64,000 nucleotides of DNA from Pseudoalteromonas xiamenensis (lineage in GTDB: Bacteria > Pseudomonadota > Gammaproteobacteria > Enterobacterales > Alteromonadaceae), in the NCBI RefSeq assembly GCF_042431545.1, contig NZ_JBHLYX010000008.1, one strand, 5' to 3'. Below, in pieces: positions 18,372 through 26,425 of the stretch; position 1 is the stretch's first letter; the number at the start of each line of letters is the position of its first letter. The notes under the pieces are model-generated. The model worked only from the letters and a program-made list of their open reading frames with translations, was not told where the DNA came from and searched no databases. Made by a program: the position numbers and the translations under genes.

Positions 18372-18824
18372 CTATTCTTTGTTTATCAAAAGAATGCCAA
18401 AGATTAGCAGGGTCGCACCTACAAGCTTTGTTGTAGAGAGCAGCTTTTGAGGCGAATCAAACAAACCAAAGTGACTGATCAACATTGCCATCAACAGTTG
18501 GCCTGTTAACGCATAGCTCATTAAATTGCCTACACCCATTTTGGGAATGAGCCAGTACATGCTGCCAACGCCAATTACACTCAAAAAGCAAGATAGCCAC
18601 AGATACCAAGGAATTGCACTTGTTTGAAGCTGCTCAAACTGAGCACTAAGAGACTTAAATTGAGTGACGATTAGCACAAACCCAATAAGTAGAAAGCTCG
18701 TTAAAAATGCGTAGCTTGTGGCAAGCCAAGCATTATTGAAATGTTGTCCGAGCCTCGCATTCATTGCCGCTTGCACAGCAATACAACTCCCCGCAAATAA
18801 CGCAATAGGCCAAAGAAACGTCAT
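18372..18824 (-). CDS. DMT family inner-membrane transporter, YdcZ/DUF606 type
   Basis: The product (150 residues from the ATG at 18824, which has TTGGAG upstream) contains five hydrophobic helices. It starts TFLWPIALFAGSCIAVQAAM, the half-size DMT transporter pattern of DUF606/YdcZ, including AMNARLGQHF, WYLWLSCFLSVIGVGSMY and GVGNLMSYALTGQLLMAMLI. Such proteins usually form dimers; the substrate is not known. A TTG farther upstream (18836) could extend the protein by four residues but is less likely. The Crp/Fnr gene lies 87 bases upstream on the same strand and could form a loose unit with it. Confidence 0.8.
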   Translation of the reverse strand: MTFLWPIALFAGSCIAVQAAMNARLGQHFNNAWLATSYAFLTSFLLIGFVLIVTQFKSLSAQFEQLQTSAIPWYLWLSCFLSVIGVGSMYWLIPKMGVGNLMSYALTGQLLMAMLISHFGLFDSPQKLLSTTKLVGATLLIFGILLINKE

Positions 18825-18910
18825 AACAGACTCCAAGTAGAGTACGAGTAAGTAACGAGTTTAGCGCCTAAGCAATCGACAACGCATTTACATATGTTGA
18901 GACAACGGAC

Positions 18911-19495
18911 TTATTTTAAATCTTTACGGACACGACTTAGCTGAGTTGGTGTAATACCCAAGTAACTCGCAATGTGGTATTGCGTTAACCGCGAAATTAT
19001 TGCCTTATGGGTATCCAAAAACGCCAGATAACGCTGTTTGGCGTCGAACTGTAAATATTCAATCTCCTTTTGTTCTTTTTCCAACAACCAGTGTGTTTCG
19101 AGGTAATTAATCTGATAGATCATAAGGTCGGGTTTGGTAAGTAATGCGGATCGAAATAGCTTAAAATCAATTTCAATGAGTACACAGTCTTCGAGTGCCT
19201 CGATTGCAAGCAAAGTTGGCGTACCTTGCAAAAGAGCAGACATACAGCCTGGAAATCGACCTTCAGCAAAGAAGTTTTTATTAAATTCATTTCCTCGTTC
19301 ATCCACGACATAACTTCGCATCAACCCTTGGTGAATAAAAGCAAAACTCGTTGGTATCTCACCGATCCGATATAATAATTGACCTTTCTTTAGATGTTGC
19401 ACCTTGCACGCATCCAAGTAAAGTCCAAGCGACTCTTTACTTAATGCACTGTAGCGATGAACAACTTGGGTTAGATGAGCGATTGCGTCGAGCAA
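18911..19495 (-). CDS. Crp/Fnr family transcriptional regulator
   Basis: This product of about 194 residues has the cyclic-nucleotide-binding-like beta-roll at residues 30-110 (LKKGQLLYRIGEIPTSFAFIHQGLMRSY) and a short C-terminal helix-turn-helix (IASYLGITPTQLSRVRK). It lacks a cysteine cluster of the FNR type. The cAMP-binding residues of true CRP are not evident, so its ligand is unknown. The start is uncertain: the frame begins after a stop and contains no ATG near the start, only TTG at 19495 and CTG 15 bases farther upstream. Such short Crp-like regulators often control a neighbouring gene; here the YdcZ-type transporter lies downstream. Confidence 0.75.
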   Translation of the reverse strand: MLDAIAHLTQVVHRYSALSKESLGLYLDACKVQHLKKGQLLYRIGEIPTSFAFIHQGLMRSYVVDERGNEFNKNFFAEGRFPGCMSALLQGTPTLLAIEALEDCVLIEIDFKLFRSALLTKPDLMIYQINYLETHWLLEKEQKEIEYLQFDAKQRYLAFLDTHKAIISRLTQYHIASYLGITPTQLSRVRKDLK

Positions 19496-19832
19496 ATGAG
19501 GTTCGTCCAGTGTGTGTTTAAAAAACTATAACAGGCAGGCTAGTGGCATTCAATTAACGGACCCCAGATAACGCCAAAAGCGCTCATAAATGCGCATGAT
19601 AAAAACAGAGTTCAACTTAGCATTACCACCTAAAACCTCCGCGACAGTCTGCGTTAGTTCAAAGGCTCGATTTGATATGAGTATCCGATACCGATCCTAC
19701 CCATTTAGTTTCGACCGTTGTCACGCCCAGACCACTTCGGTTAAATATTCCAACCACCTACGCTTTCAAATTCAGCGATCCCTGTTTGCCTTGATTAGCC
19801 AAGGTAAACTTCGAATGACAGTCTCTTATTTA
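19496..19832. other. Intergenic region, no gene seen
   Basis: About 340 bases separate the Crp/Fnr gene from the end of the next minus-strand gene. An open frame on the plus strand here (88 codons) has no ribosome-binding site and an unnatural composition, so I do not call it. Confidence 0.4.
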
Positions 19833-21230
19833 TTAGAGATTGCTGTTCTCTTTTGAAGTGCTCCCCTCGACAATCGACAGGTTACCACTTGCATAAAACG
19901 TTAGTGTCCCAAGACGCTCTGGAAAATATCGAGTTTGATTGAACTCGTGGATTTTCATCACTTGATTGAAATGAAATTTTGACTCTGCATTGGCTACATT
20001 GTTCACAGCCCACTGCTCAAGTGCATCGGACTTAGAGAATTGCTCTGGCATCTCGTCTTTATCCGCAAGTAACTTACTCCAAAGTTCTTTTTGTATTTGA
20101 GCCGGCGAGCCTTCCATTTCCTTCAACGCGTCATTAATCCAGCCTACTCCAAATTCATTATACGCTTTGAGCACATTTTTATAGAGGCTACGGCGGTCGG
20201 ATTCGGAAGCGATATCGTCTTGCTGAGCAACATAGTCGCCTGATTCGGTTTGGTAATATTGTCGATGCGCTTGATAATTCACTTGTTCACCGAGGTACGC
20301 AAATAAATCCTGTTCCGCGTCTTTATCGACGTCATTAAACATAGCCAACATGTCATCAATCTGATGTGTCTTAATAAGACTTGCCATATCAACCATGCCC
20401 CTAGTCTGTTCAAACGAGCTTTGAGAAAGATGTGTATTGAATTGGACGGTTTGCTCGTCAGACATTTTACCTGTGATTAAAAGCTCGGCGTAGCGCTTGG
20501 ACAACTCCGTGTCTGCGTTCGCCGCTAAATAACCAGCCTTAAAATCCATGCCATCTTCACTTGCAGTGAACAATACATTTTCTAATCCTCGATCATCTAA
20601 CCCAACTGGCGGAGGATTCTTCTTATATGATTGGCCATTTTCAAGGAGCGACTTCATCGCGCCAATTGAAGAGCTTAAGGCGTCCGCAGAGAGATCATTG
20701 AGCGCGGGAATAAGCCGTTCCGCTAATTTGCTACTTTTATTTTGCAAAAAATCATACTGCGACACTTCCACCATAAACTCCGCAAGTTGACCAAGTTCTT
20801 CATCGGTCAACTTAGTCGCCAACTCGAGTAATTCTTTCGTTGGTTTCACATGCTCAAACATTAGTTTTTGGTCACCACTGAGCCTTTCAAGCTGATCCAA
20901 GAACGCATTAATGTCGTCGGTTTCGGTTAAATCACCATATTGGTAGGTTCGCACTTTGTTCGGGTTACCCATTTCAATCGCACTCGATTGAATTCGATAA
21001 TGCCTCATACCAACAAAACGAGAATACTGCTGCAATGATGCATTGCGACCTTTAAATGGATCTTCATAGGCGATAACAGGCGCATTTTCGAATTCTTTGT
21101 ATTTATCCAATTCGGTAGTTTGTTGGAAATTGCGGGCAGCCTGAGACATCTCATCAAGCGTAGTTGACGAGGGTGCGGTATCCGATTTTGGCAACAACAC
21201 ATTGGGAAGGTTTGGTGAGTTAATTTTCAT
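19833..21230 (-). CDS. Large soluble hypothetical protein
   Basis: I do not recognise this 465-residue protein. It has no signal peptide or membrane segment. It begins MKINSPNLPNVLLP and is otherwise helical, rich in Asp, Glu, Leu and Gln, with several LxxLxxxL-like stretches (INAFLDQLERLSGDQKLMF, LTDEELGQLAEFMVEV). No catalytic motif is visible. The ribosome-binding site (AGGACTGAG before the ATG) is good. The gene is single and divergent from the PadR gene. The short basic/proline start followed by helical repeats is similar in style to the small protein at 42944, but there is no clear homology. Confidence 0.6.
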   Translation of the reverse strand: MKINSPNLPNVLLPKSDTAPSSTTLDEMSQAARNFQQTTELDKYKEFENAPVIAYEDPFKGRNASLQQYSRFVGMRHYRIQSSAIEMGNPNKVRTYQYGDLTETDDINAFLDQLERLSGDQKLMFEHVKPTKELLELATKLTDEELGQLAEFMVEVSQYDFLQNKSSKLAERLIPALNDLSADALSSSIGAMKSLLENGQSYKKNPPPVGLDDRGLENVLFTASEDGMDFKAGYLAANADTELSKRYAELLITGKMSDEQTVQFNTHLSQSSFEQTRGMVDMASLIKTHQIDDMLAMFNDVDKDAEQDLFAYLGEQVNYQAHRQYYQTESGDYVAQQDDIASESDRRSLYKNVLKAYNEFGVGWINDALKEMEGSPAQIQKELWSKLLADKDEMPEQFSKSDALEQWAVNNVANAESKFHFNQVMKIHEFNQTRYFPERLGTLTFYASGNLSIVEGSTSKENSNL

Positions 21231-21437
21231 CTCAGTCCTTTAGATGACAATAGCTATGTCTCATTATCGGCTACAAAGCTCAAAACTTGAGCATTATTTA
21301 TTACCTAAACTCATTTCAAATATGTCGACGAAGCTATGAGTGTTGAACATTTCAATCGCCCCCTACCACACAGCTGACATAGACATCGAGATAGACGCAA
21401 CTTTGCTTTAAACAGGCCACATCTTTTTCAATACCAT

Positions 21438-21519
21438 TTACTCTATTTTGTAGATTAAACCCTTGCATTCACTTAAAGTGCAAATTACACTCAATATATA
21501 CTCTACAATGTAGTAATTA
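21438..21519. promoter_or_regulatory. Probable PadR operators upstream of the padR-like gene
   Basis: Two similar inverted repeats occur: ACTCTATTTTGTAGATT at about 21439-21456 and ACTCTACAATGTAGTA at about 21499-21515. The second contains the perfect palindrome CTACAATGTAG and ends a few bases before the ATG at 21522. PadR regulators commonly bind dyads of this type in their own promoters, so autoregulation is likely but inferred. Confidence 0.55.
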
Positions 21520-21521
21520 TT

Positions 21522-21866
21522 ATGAATGAAAAAGAAAAGTACCTTGGCGAATTTGAACAGATGGTCTTGCTCGCCATTGTTCGACTAAAGCAAGATGCCT
21601 ATGGTGCCACCATTCGGCAATTGTTAGCAGAAACCATTCAACGTGACGTCTCTATTGGTGCACTCTATACCACATTGGATAGGCTCGAGAAAAAAGGGCT
21701 TTTAACCAGTATGTTAGGTGAATCGACCAGCGAACGAGGTGGTCGAGCAAAAAAATACTTTAATGTGACCGCTGATGGCCTTCAGGCATTGAAACGTTCA
21801 AAGGATGCGTTAACTAATTTATGGCAAGGACTCTCCTTCCAATTAAAGGGAGATTTTTTTGGCTAA
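21522..21866 (+). CDS. PadR family transcriptional regulator
   Basis: The 114-residue product is a typical short PadR repressor. Residues about 10-80 form the winged helix (LGEFEQMVLLAIVRL, AYGATIRQLLAET, SIGALYTTLDRLEKKGLL) with the wing GGRAKKYFNVTADGLQALK. PadR proteins bind small hydrophobic ligands or respond to envelope stress. No good ribosome-binding site precedes the ATG and an operator-like palindrome abuts it. Its stop overlaps the start of the following membrane protein by 8 bases, so the two are translated together. Confidence 0.88.
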   Translation: MNEKEKYLGEFEQMVLLAIVRLKQDAYGATIRQLLAETIQRDVSIGALYTTLDRLEKKGLLTSMLGESTSERGGRAKKYFNVTADGLQALKRSKDALTNLWQGLSFQLKGDFFG

Positions 21867-22530
21867 TTATCAACAACCACCCAAACTCGCCGAACGCTTT
21901 TTACGCTGGTCACTACCGGAAGAACTTAAAGAGCCTTTGCTCGGAGACTTGGCCGAAGAATTTCAGTTACTTCATTTTAGCAACCAAGCTTGCGCAACTC
22001 AGTGGTACTTAAAGCAGGTACTTCGTACTTCAAATCAATATATTTGGCAAACTAAAAAAGGAATACTTATGTTCGTATTAAGCTTATTCGTGTTTTCTGC
22101 AATGTCATACATGGCGTTGTGGTTCAGTGTTGATGGCAGCATCGGCGATACTTTTGCAGATTTGCCATCGCTCATATTGACGTTTCCACCTGCAATTTTA
22201 TTTGCGATTGGCGTTACATCGGTCAAAGACATGAAAAATGCTTTTGCACTTTTGTATAATGACGAGCTCGCATTGAGTTCGTTACAGATGCAAAATGCAA
22301 AGCAATTCTATCGCGTGTTGGGTAATACTGCCGTGTTGATGTCGATATTCACCGCGTTTATTGGTGCCGTTGCCATAGCTGTAAATATCGAAGATGTAGA
22401 GCACGAATTTGGCCCTGCACTTGGCGTTTGCATGCTTGTTTTGATGTACAGCTTCGGACTAAAAACAGTATGTTACGCAGCAGAGCAGAAGGTTCAATAC
22501 CGTTTGAATTCGCTAAATGCGGTAACGTAG
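21859..22530 (+). CDS. Membrane protein with permease-prefix-like N-terminus, partner of PadR
   Basis: The 223-residue product starts at a TTG codon (AAAGGGAG upstream) inside the end of the PadR gene. Its first 50 residues (PPKLAERFLRWSLPEELKEPLLGDLAEEF) resemble the short 'permease prefix' domain found at the start of PadR-linked MacB-type ABC permeases. Four membrane helices follow (about 70-90, 100-120, 150-172, 185-205), with no ABC permease core. It may be a reduced, stand-alone relative that senses or responds to the envelope signal that PadR controls. Function is inferred only from its coupling to PadR. Confidence 0.65.
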   Translation: MANYQQPPKLAERFLRWSLPEELKEPLLGDLAEEFQLLHFSNQACATQWYLKQVLRTSNQYIWQTKKGILMFVLSLFVFSAMSYMALWFSVDGSIGDTFADLPSLILTFPPAILFAIGVTSVKDMKNAFALLYNDELALSSLQMQNAKQFYRVLGNTAVLMSIFTAFIGAVAIAVNIEDVEHEFGPALGVCMLVLMYSFGLKTVCYAAEQKVQYRLNSLNAVT

Positions 22531-22599
22531 TCCTCTACCTTTAGACAACCGGCGCCAATTTTATGCTTCCGTGCAAAGCACCAAATCAATGAAATGGCG

Positions 22600-23496
22600 C
22601 TAACCCAAGTTTTTCTGCGAGCTTGGCGCCACCAAAAGTGCCAATAACCTTTTCCCCAACACGCAAATAACGAGTCCGGACATAATCATCAATGCACCAA
22701 CAATTTCATTGGTTTCTAAACTTTCGTTAAGCATAATGTTGGAGGTCAACATTCCGACCACCGGGATTAATAATGCAAACGGAGTGACCGAAGCTGCTGA
22801 GTAATTTTTAAGTAATGCTCCCCAAAGGGCGAAAGCAAGTAGAGTCGAAATGTAACTAACATAGGCTAATGCTGCCCATGTTTTCATAGAAGTCGACAGT
22901 AAAACCTCGACTGGATTGGATGTTTCCATTAACAAAGATAGCGCCAACAGTGGCAAAGGTGGTATCAAGCTCACCCAAATTATAAAGTGAAACAGATTTA
23001 CTCCCTGCATTCTTTTCATCATCACATTGGCAATCGCCCAGAAAAAAGCAGCAGATAAAATCAGCATCAAACCGAGTACGGTAATATTTCCCCCTGCATT
23101 AAACATATAAAAACTAAATCCAATCACGGCAATACCAATACCTGCGATTTGTACTTTCGCAATATGTTCTTTAAGAAACAGCACACTGAGCACGATGGTG
23201 AAAAACACTTGGGCTTGCAAGATGAGTGACGATAGACCCGCGGACGCATCCGATTTCATGGCAATAAACAATAAACCAAACTTGAAGACTCCTAAAAACA
23301 TACCTACGCCAATCACATTCCATTTCGATGTTTTAGGAAACGGTATAAATAACACCGCAGGAAGTGCTACCACCGCAAAACGCAAGGCAGAAAAAAGAAT
23401 CGGTGGCAGTTCCTGAAGCCCCACTTTGATGAATGAAAAATTTACTCCCCAGATCAATACCACCAACAATGCTAAAAAAATGTCTTTGGTGTTCAT
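22600..23496 (-). CDS. eamA: EamA family transporter, probable O-acetylserine/cysteine exporter
   Basis: The product (298 residues, ten membrane helices as two EamA repeats) matches the pattern of E. coli EamA (YdeD) closely: LALLVVLIWGVNFSFIKVGL at the start, LPPILFSALRF, ASAGLSSLILQAQVFFTI in repeat one and LIPVVGMLTSNIMLNESL in repeat two. EamA exports O-acetylserine, cysteine and related metabolites from the cytoplasm. The family match is strong; the substrate is carried over from E. coli. GGAAAGCGA precedes the ATG. Single gene. Confidence 0.8.
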   Translation of the reverse strand: MNTKDIFLALLVVLIWGVNFSFIKVGLQELPPILFSALRFAVVALPAVLFIPFPKTSKWNVIGVGMFLGVFKFGLLFIAMKSDASAGLSSLILQAQVFFTIVLSVLFLKEHIAKVQIAGIGIAVIGFSFYMFNAGGNITVLGLMLILSAAFFWAIANVMMKRMQGVNLFHFIIWVSLIPPLPLLALSLLMETSNPVEVLLSTSMKTWAALAYVSYISTLLAFALWGALLKNYSAASVTPFALLIPVVGMLTSNIMLNESLETNEIVGALMIMSGLVICVLGKRLLALLVAPSSQKNLG

Positions 23497-23581
23497 TCGC
23501 TTTCCCTATATTTGAGATAGATTTCCTGCCAAACGAAGTGCATAGCCTGTGTGCCTTTGCACGATGGCACTTCGAGTCACT

Positions 23582-24226
23582 TTATACGCCTTTAAGCTCC
23601 CGCATGTCTGCTATTAATTCTTCTAGCTTTTTGAATTGTCGACCGTAAACCACATTGAGATCAAAGCGATAAATAGCCTCTGAATAACGAACAACGACAA
23701 CAAACACCAAGAGTATCACTAACCAAAGGTAATACGGCACATCAAAGAGAACATAGTCCGTTGGAAGTTGGGTCAAACACAGAGCCAAAACCTTGTGACC
23801 TGCTTGACTTACGATCGCTTGCGTCACCATACCTAGATACAACAAAGGGTATGCAACACGATAATACGCCCCATATGCTGCAATCGAGCTCTTTAGCCAA
23901 AGATCAAAATTCTGTAGATAATCTAGACTACTCTGCCCTTTCGATAAATCATACGATTTGTTCAACTCTCGCTTTGCGATATAAATAAGCGGAGAAACTA
24001 ACAAACAAATGTACCCACCTAATAACGGCGCACCTATCATCGTCATCACAACGAACATCACCGCACAGCCGATGATGATCGCTTTGATATTTAACGCAAA
24101 CATCGCTTGAAGCTTATCGACAATATTTTGCGATTTTTGATTGTATAAATCATTTACTTTTGGCGCGGAAAGTTCACCTTCATTGACAAACCCTTGTTTC
24201 CACATCGCTTCGATTGATTTGCTCAT
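23582..24226 (-). CDS. Membrane protein co-transcribed with an ECF sigma factor
   Basis: The product (214 residues from the ATG at 24226) has a soluble N-terminal part of about 40 residues, then four membrane helices (around 45-65, 68-84, 122-140 and 163-186) and a cytoplasmic, helical C-terminus. I recognise no family. The start lies 4 bases after the stop of the sigma factor and has GTGAGTGT before it, so the pair is one operon with likely translational coupling. By position it is a candidate membrane anti-sigma factor, but it lacks any visible zinc-binding or classical anti-sigma motif, so this is inference. Confidence 0.6.
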   Translation of the reverse strand: MSKSIEAMWKQGFVNEGELSAPKVNDLYNQKSQNIVDKLQAMFALNIKAIIIGCAVMFVVMTMIGAPLLGGYICLLVSPLIYIAKRELNKSYDLSKGQSSLDYLQNFDLWLKSSIAAYGAYYRVAYPLLYLGMVTQAIVSQAGHKVLALCLTQLPTDYVLFDVPYYLWLVILLVFVVVVRYSEAIYRFDLNVVYGRQFKKLEELIADMRELKGV

Positions 24227-24230
24227 ACAC

Positions 24231-24719
24231 TCACCCCGTCTGATGAATAATTTTGTTAATGCGTTCTTTAATTCGCGAAACTCGAACACCAATGCTATTG
24301 CTACTCGCGCCAATTATCTCCGCAATTTCGGCATAGGATTTTTCTTCCAAATACAGCAATATCACCGCTCTATCAATTTCAGATAGATGCTTTATCGCGT
24401 TGTAAAGTTGATTAATTTCATCTGAGTCAAATGCTTTTACCTCGTCGAATTCGAGTTCAGATAATGCATCTGATGCAAATCGCCTTTCTCCACGCTTGTG
24501 CTGTTTTAAATGAGTTAAACACACATTGAGTGCGACTTTGTAAACCCATGTAGACCATTTCGCTTGTTCATTGAAGTTCGCTCGGCTTCGCCATATCTGT
24601 AAACAGACTTCTTGGTAATAATCTTCAAAATCCGCATGATTATGAGTGTAGGCTCTGCATATTTTGATGATGATCCCTGCATACGGCAAAATTGATTGGT
24701 GATAAAAGTCGCTTCCCAT
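24231..24719 (-). CDS. ECF-type RNA polymerase sigma-70 factor
   Basis: The product (162 residues) contains sigma region 2 (about 20-75: HADFEDYYQEVCLQIWRSRANF, then WSTWVYKVALNVCLTHLK) and region 4 (about 105-155: LSEIDRAVILLYLEEKSYAEIAEIIG, then NSIGVRVSRIKERI). The length is typical of ECF sigma factors. GAACGGGGTGA precedes the ATG. The four-helix membrane protein immediately downstream may be its anti-sigma partner. The target promoters are unknown. Confidence 0.9.
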   Translation of the reverse strand: MGSDFYHQSILPYAGIIIKICRAYTHNHADFEDYYQEVCLQIWRSRANFNEQAKWSTWVYKVALNVCLTHLKQHKRGERRFASDALSELEFDEVKAFDSDEINQLYNAIKHLSEIDRAVILLYLEEKSYAEIAEIIGASSNSIGVRVSRIKERINKIIHQTG

Positions 24720-24990
24720 TCACCCCGTTCCATAAATTGATTTGTTCTTATTAGTGACCTCTGCGCGCAACTTATTACAGGCTACTGGAAAAATTTTTGA
24801 TAGGAAAAGAAAAATCGAAGTAAATTCAAGGAAAAATGAGGCATCGCTTTATGTCCAAGCAGACGTTCAAAATTTCATTTGTGTACTTTTCAGATAAGGT
24901 AGACGCACGTTTTAGGAACTCGATATGACGACAATCGCTTGACTCGTTGCGTCATCAGGTGGGCGTTTATCAATGAAGTAGACAAAACGA
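24720..24990. other. Intergenic region upstream of the sigma factor
   Basis: About 270 bases hold the presumed promoter of the ECF operon. No gene or clear repeat is seen. The terminator of the next minus-strand gene begins at 24991. Confidence 0.4.
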
Positions 24991-25020
24991 AAATGAGGAA
25001 TTATGTCATTCCTCACTTTC
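24991..25020 (-). terminator. Rho-independent terminator of the serine hydrolase gene
   Basis: On the minus strand, GAGGAAT and ATTCCTC pair around a short loop and a run ending TTTTCG follows, just after the gene that ends at 25034. Confidence 0.65.
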
Positions 25021-25033
25021 TTCTCACGTTGGC

Positions 25034-26191
25034 TTACTTCGTCAATTCATTGACCACCTTTTGGTATAACGCATCGTGTGCATCATCACAGGCTTTGTAA
25101 CCGTTGCAATTCACTAGCATCGCAACCGTCGTTTTGCTTTCGACAACGTAAAAATTATAGGTCGCATAACCCAATTCAGAACCACCATGATGTATAACAT
25201 GCTTACCGTTAATCATCTCTTTAAAAAGTCCAGCACTGTATTGCAGTCCATTGATCCCCGTTGGGATAAAGTGATCATCAGCCATCAGGAATTGATGTGT
25301 TGACTCACTCAAGAGCGCTCCCTCAACTATTATTTTGAGTAAATCTGCCATGTCTTTCGCATTGCCGACTACAGGGGCATCGGCCACACCAATGTTTTGA
25401 TAAAACGGCCGAGTGTTCAGCATACCATCTTCATTTTTAAAGTAGCCTGAAGTAATGGAGCCTAGATTTTGTTCCACACCACCATAGCTCATACTCGTCA
25501 GCCCTAATGGCTCGATAATCATCGAACGCATGGCGCCTGAATGATGCGCGCCAAGTACCTTATCCAAAATAAGACCACTCAAAATATAACCTGTATTTGA
25601 GTATCGCCAGCCCTGACTAGGCGTAAAATGCGCTGGTTTGTCCAATGCAAATTGCAGTGCAAATTCATCCATTTTAATGCTGTCAGGATCCTCAATAACT
25701 GCGTCATAAAATGCGCCATTAGAATCATTTAAATAATCGAATAGCCCAGCAGTGTGTTGAAGCATTTGCCTTGTTGTCATGATAGATGCATTGGGAATGT
25801 GATCGGTAATGTCCGGCGCAAGATACGCTGTTATCGGTTTATCCAAATCGAGTCTCTGCTCCTGTGCAAGCATTCCGGCTAACAAAGCGGTTAGCTTTTT
25901 CCCAGCACTACCATTTGGAATGCGAGCATCTATTTGCATAGGTGCATTTTCGTCCTGATCGGCTATCCCTGCAGCACTGTAAAAATGCAGTTGTGGAGAA
26001 TCAATGTATAGGACTACACCGGGCAACTCGCCGAGTACCGCATTCTCAATTAATGCTTGATAATCGAAAGGCGTGGTAGGCTCAGTTTGAGGCTCTGGCG
26101 TTTCGCTGCCTTTCGAGCCGCATGCTGTGAGCGCGAGTGACAGAAAACAGGTCGTTAGTGTCGGTAGCACGTGTTTAAATTTTAATTTCAT
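25034..26191 (-). CDS. Lipoprotein serine hydrolase, beta-lactamase/DD-peptidase fold
   Basis: The product (385 residues from the ATG at 26191) has a lipoprotein signal ending LALTAC (Cys about 24). The class C beta-lactamase-like domain carries SAGK (SxxK) in PNGSAGKKLTALLAG, YSNTGYI (YxN) and HHGGSELGY (HxG) near the C-terminus, so the active site looks complete. It likely acts on peptidoglycan peptides or other amides/esters in the periplasm. Its promoter region is shared with the divergent MipA/DUF3019/two-component operon, and paired TGTATCA repeats lie on both sides of that region, suggesting common control. A TTG at 26203 is a less likely start. Confidence 0.82.
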   Translation of the reverse strand: MKLKFKHVLPTLTTCFLSLALTACGSKGSETPEPQTEPTTPFDYQALIENAVLGELPGVVLYIDSPQLHFYSAAGIADQDENAPMQIDARIPNGSAGKKLTALLAGMLAQEQRLDLDKPITAYLAPDITDHIPNASIMTTRQMLQHTAGLFDYLNDSNGAFYDAVIEDPDSIKMDEFALQFALDKPAHFTPSQGWRYSNTGYILSGLILDKVLGAHHSGAMRSMIIEPLGLTSMSYGGVEQNLGSITSGYFKNEDGMLNTRPFYQNIGVADAPVVGNAKDMADLLKIIVEGALLSESTHQFLMADDHFIPTGINGLQYSAGLFKEMINGKHVIHHGGSELGYATYNFYVVESKTTVAMLVNCNGYKACDDAHDALYQKVVNELTK

Positions 26192-26269
26192 TTTGACATC
26201 CAAATTAGTTTTGATGTCACTAACTTAGCGCGGCACAAAACAGCAAGCTGTATCGCCTTTTAACGATAT

Positions 26270-26350
26270 GTATCACTTTGTATCAATATCGCCTTGTGAT
26301 TCTAACCTACTGCTTTTGATTGGTTTTAGGTGATACACATTGATACACTC
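26270..26350. promoter_or_regulatory. Paired TGTATCA repeats in a divergent promoter region
   Basis: Two blocks occur in opposite orientation. Plus strand at about 26270-26288: TGTATCA, CTT, TGTATCA. Minus strand at about 26329-26349: TGTATCA, ATG, TGTATCA. The 10-base period within each block is like the direct repeats bound by OmpR/PhoB-type response regulators. One block faces the serine hydrolase gene, the other faces the mipA-like gene, and the operon downstream encodes such a regulator. Confidence 0.6.
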
Positions 26351-26425
26351 ATAGACTGACTGTTACGGTTAAACTCCATCAACCGAAATAGGATAACGGC
26401 AAATTAACTATCATAAGAAATTGCA

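Noticed and set aside
19590..19856. Plus-strand frame of 88 codons
   Set aside because: No ribosome-binding site, composition unlike neighbouring genes, and the end overlaps the gene on the other strand.
23582..24313. Longer start (24313) for the ECF-linked membrane protein
   Set aside because: The extension lies inside the sigma factor gene; the ATG at 24226 immediately after the sigma factor stop is preferred.
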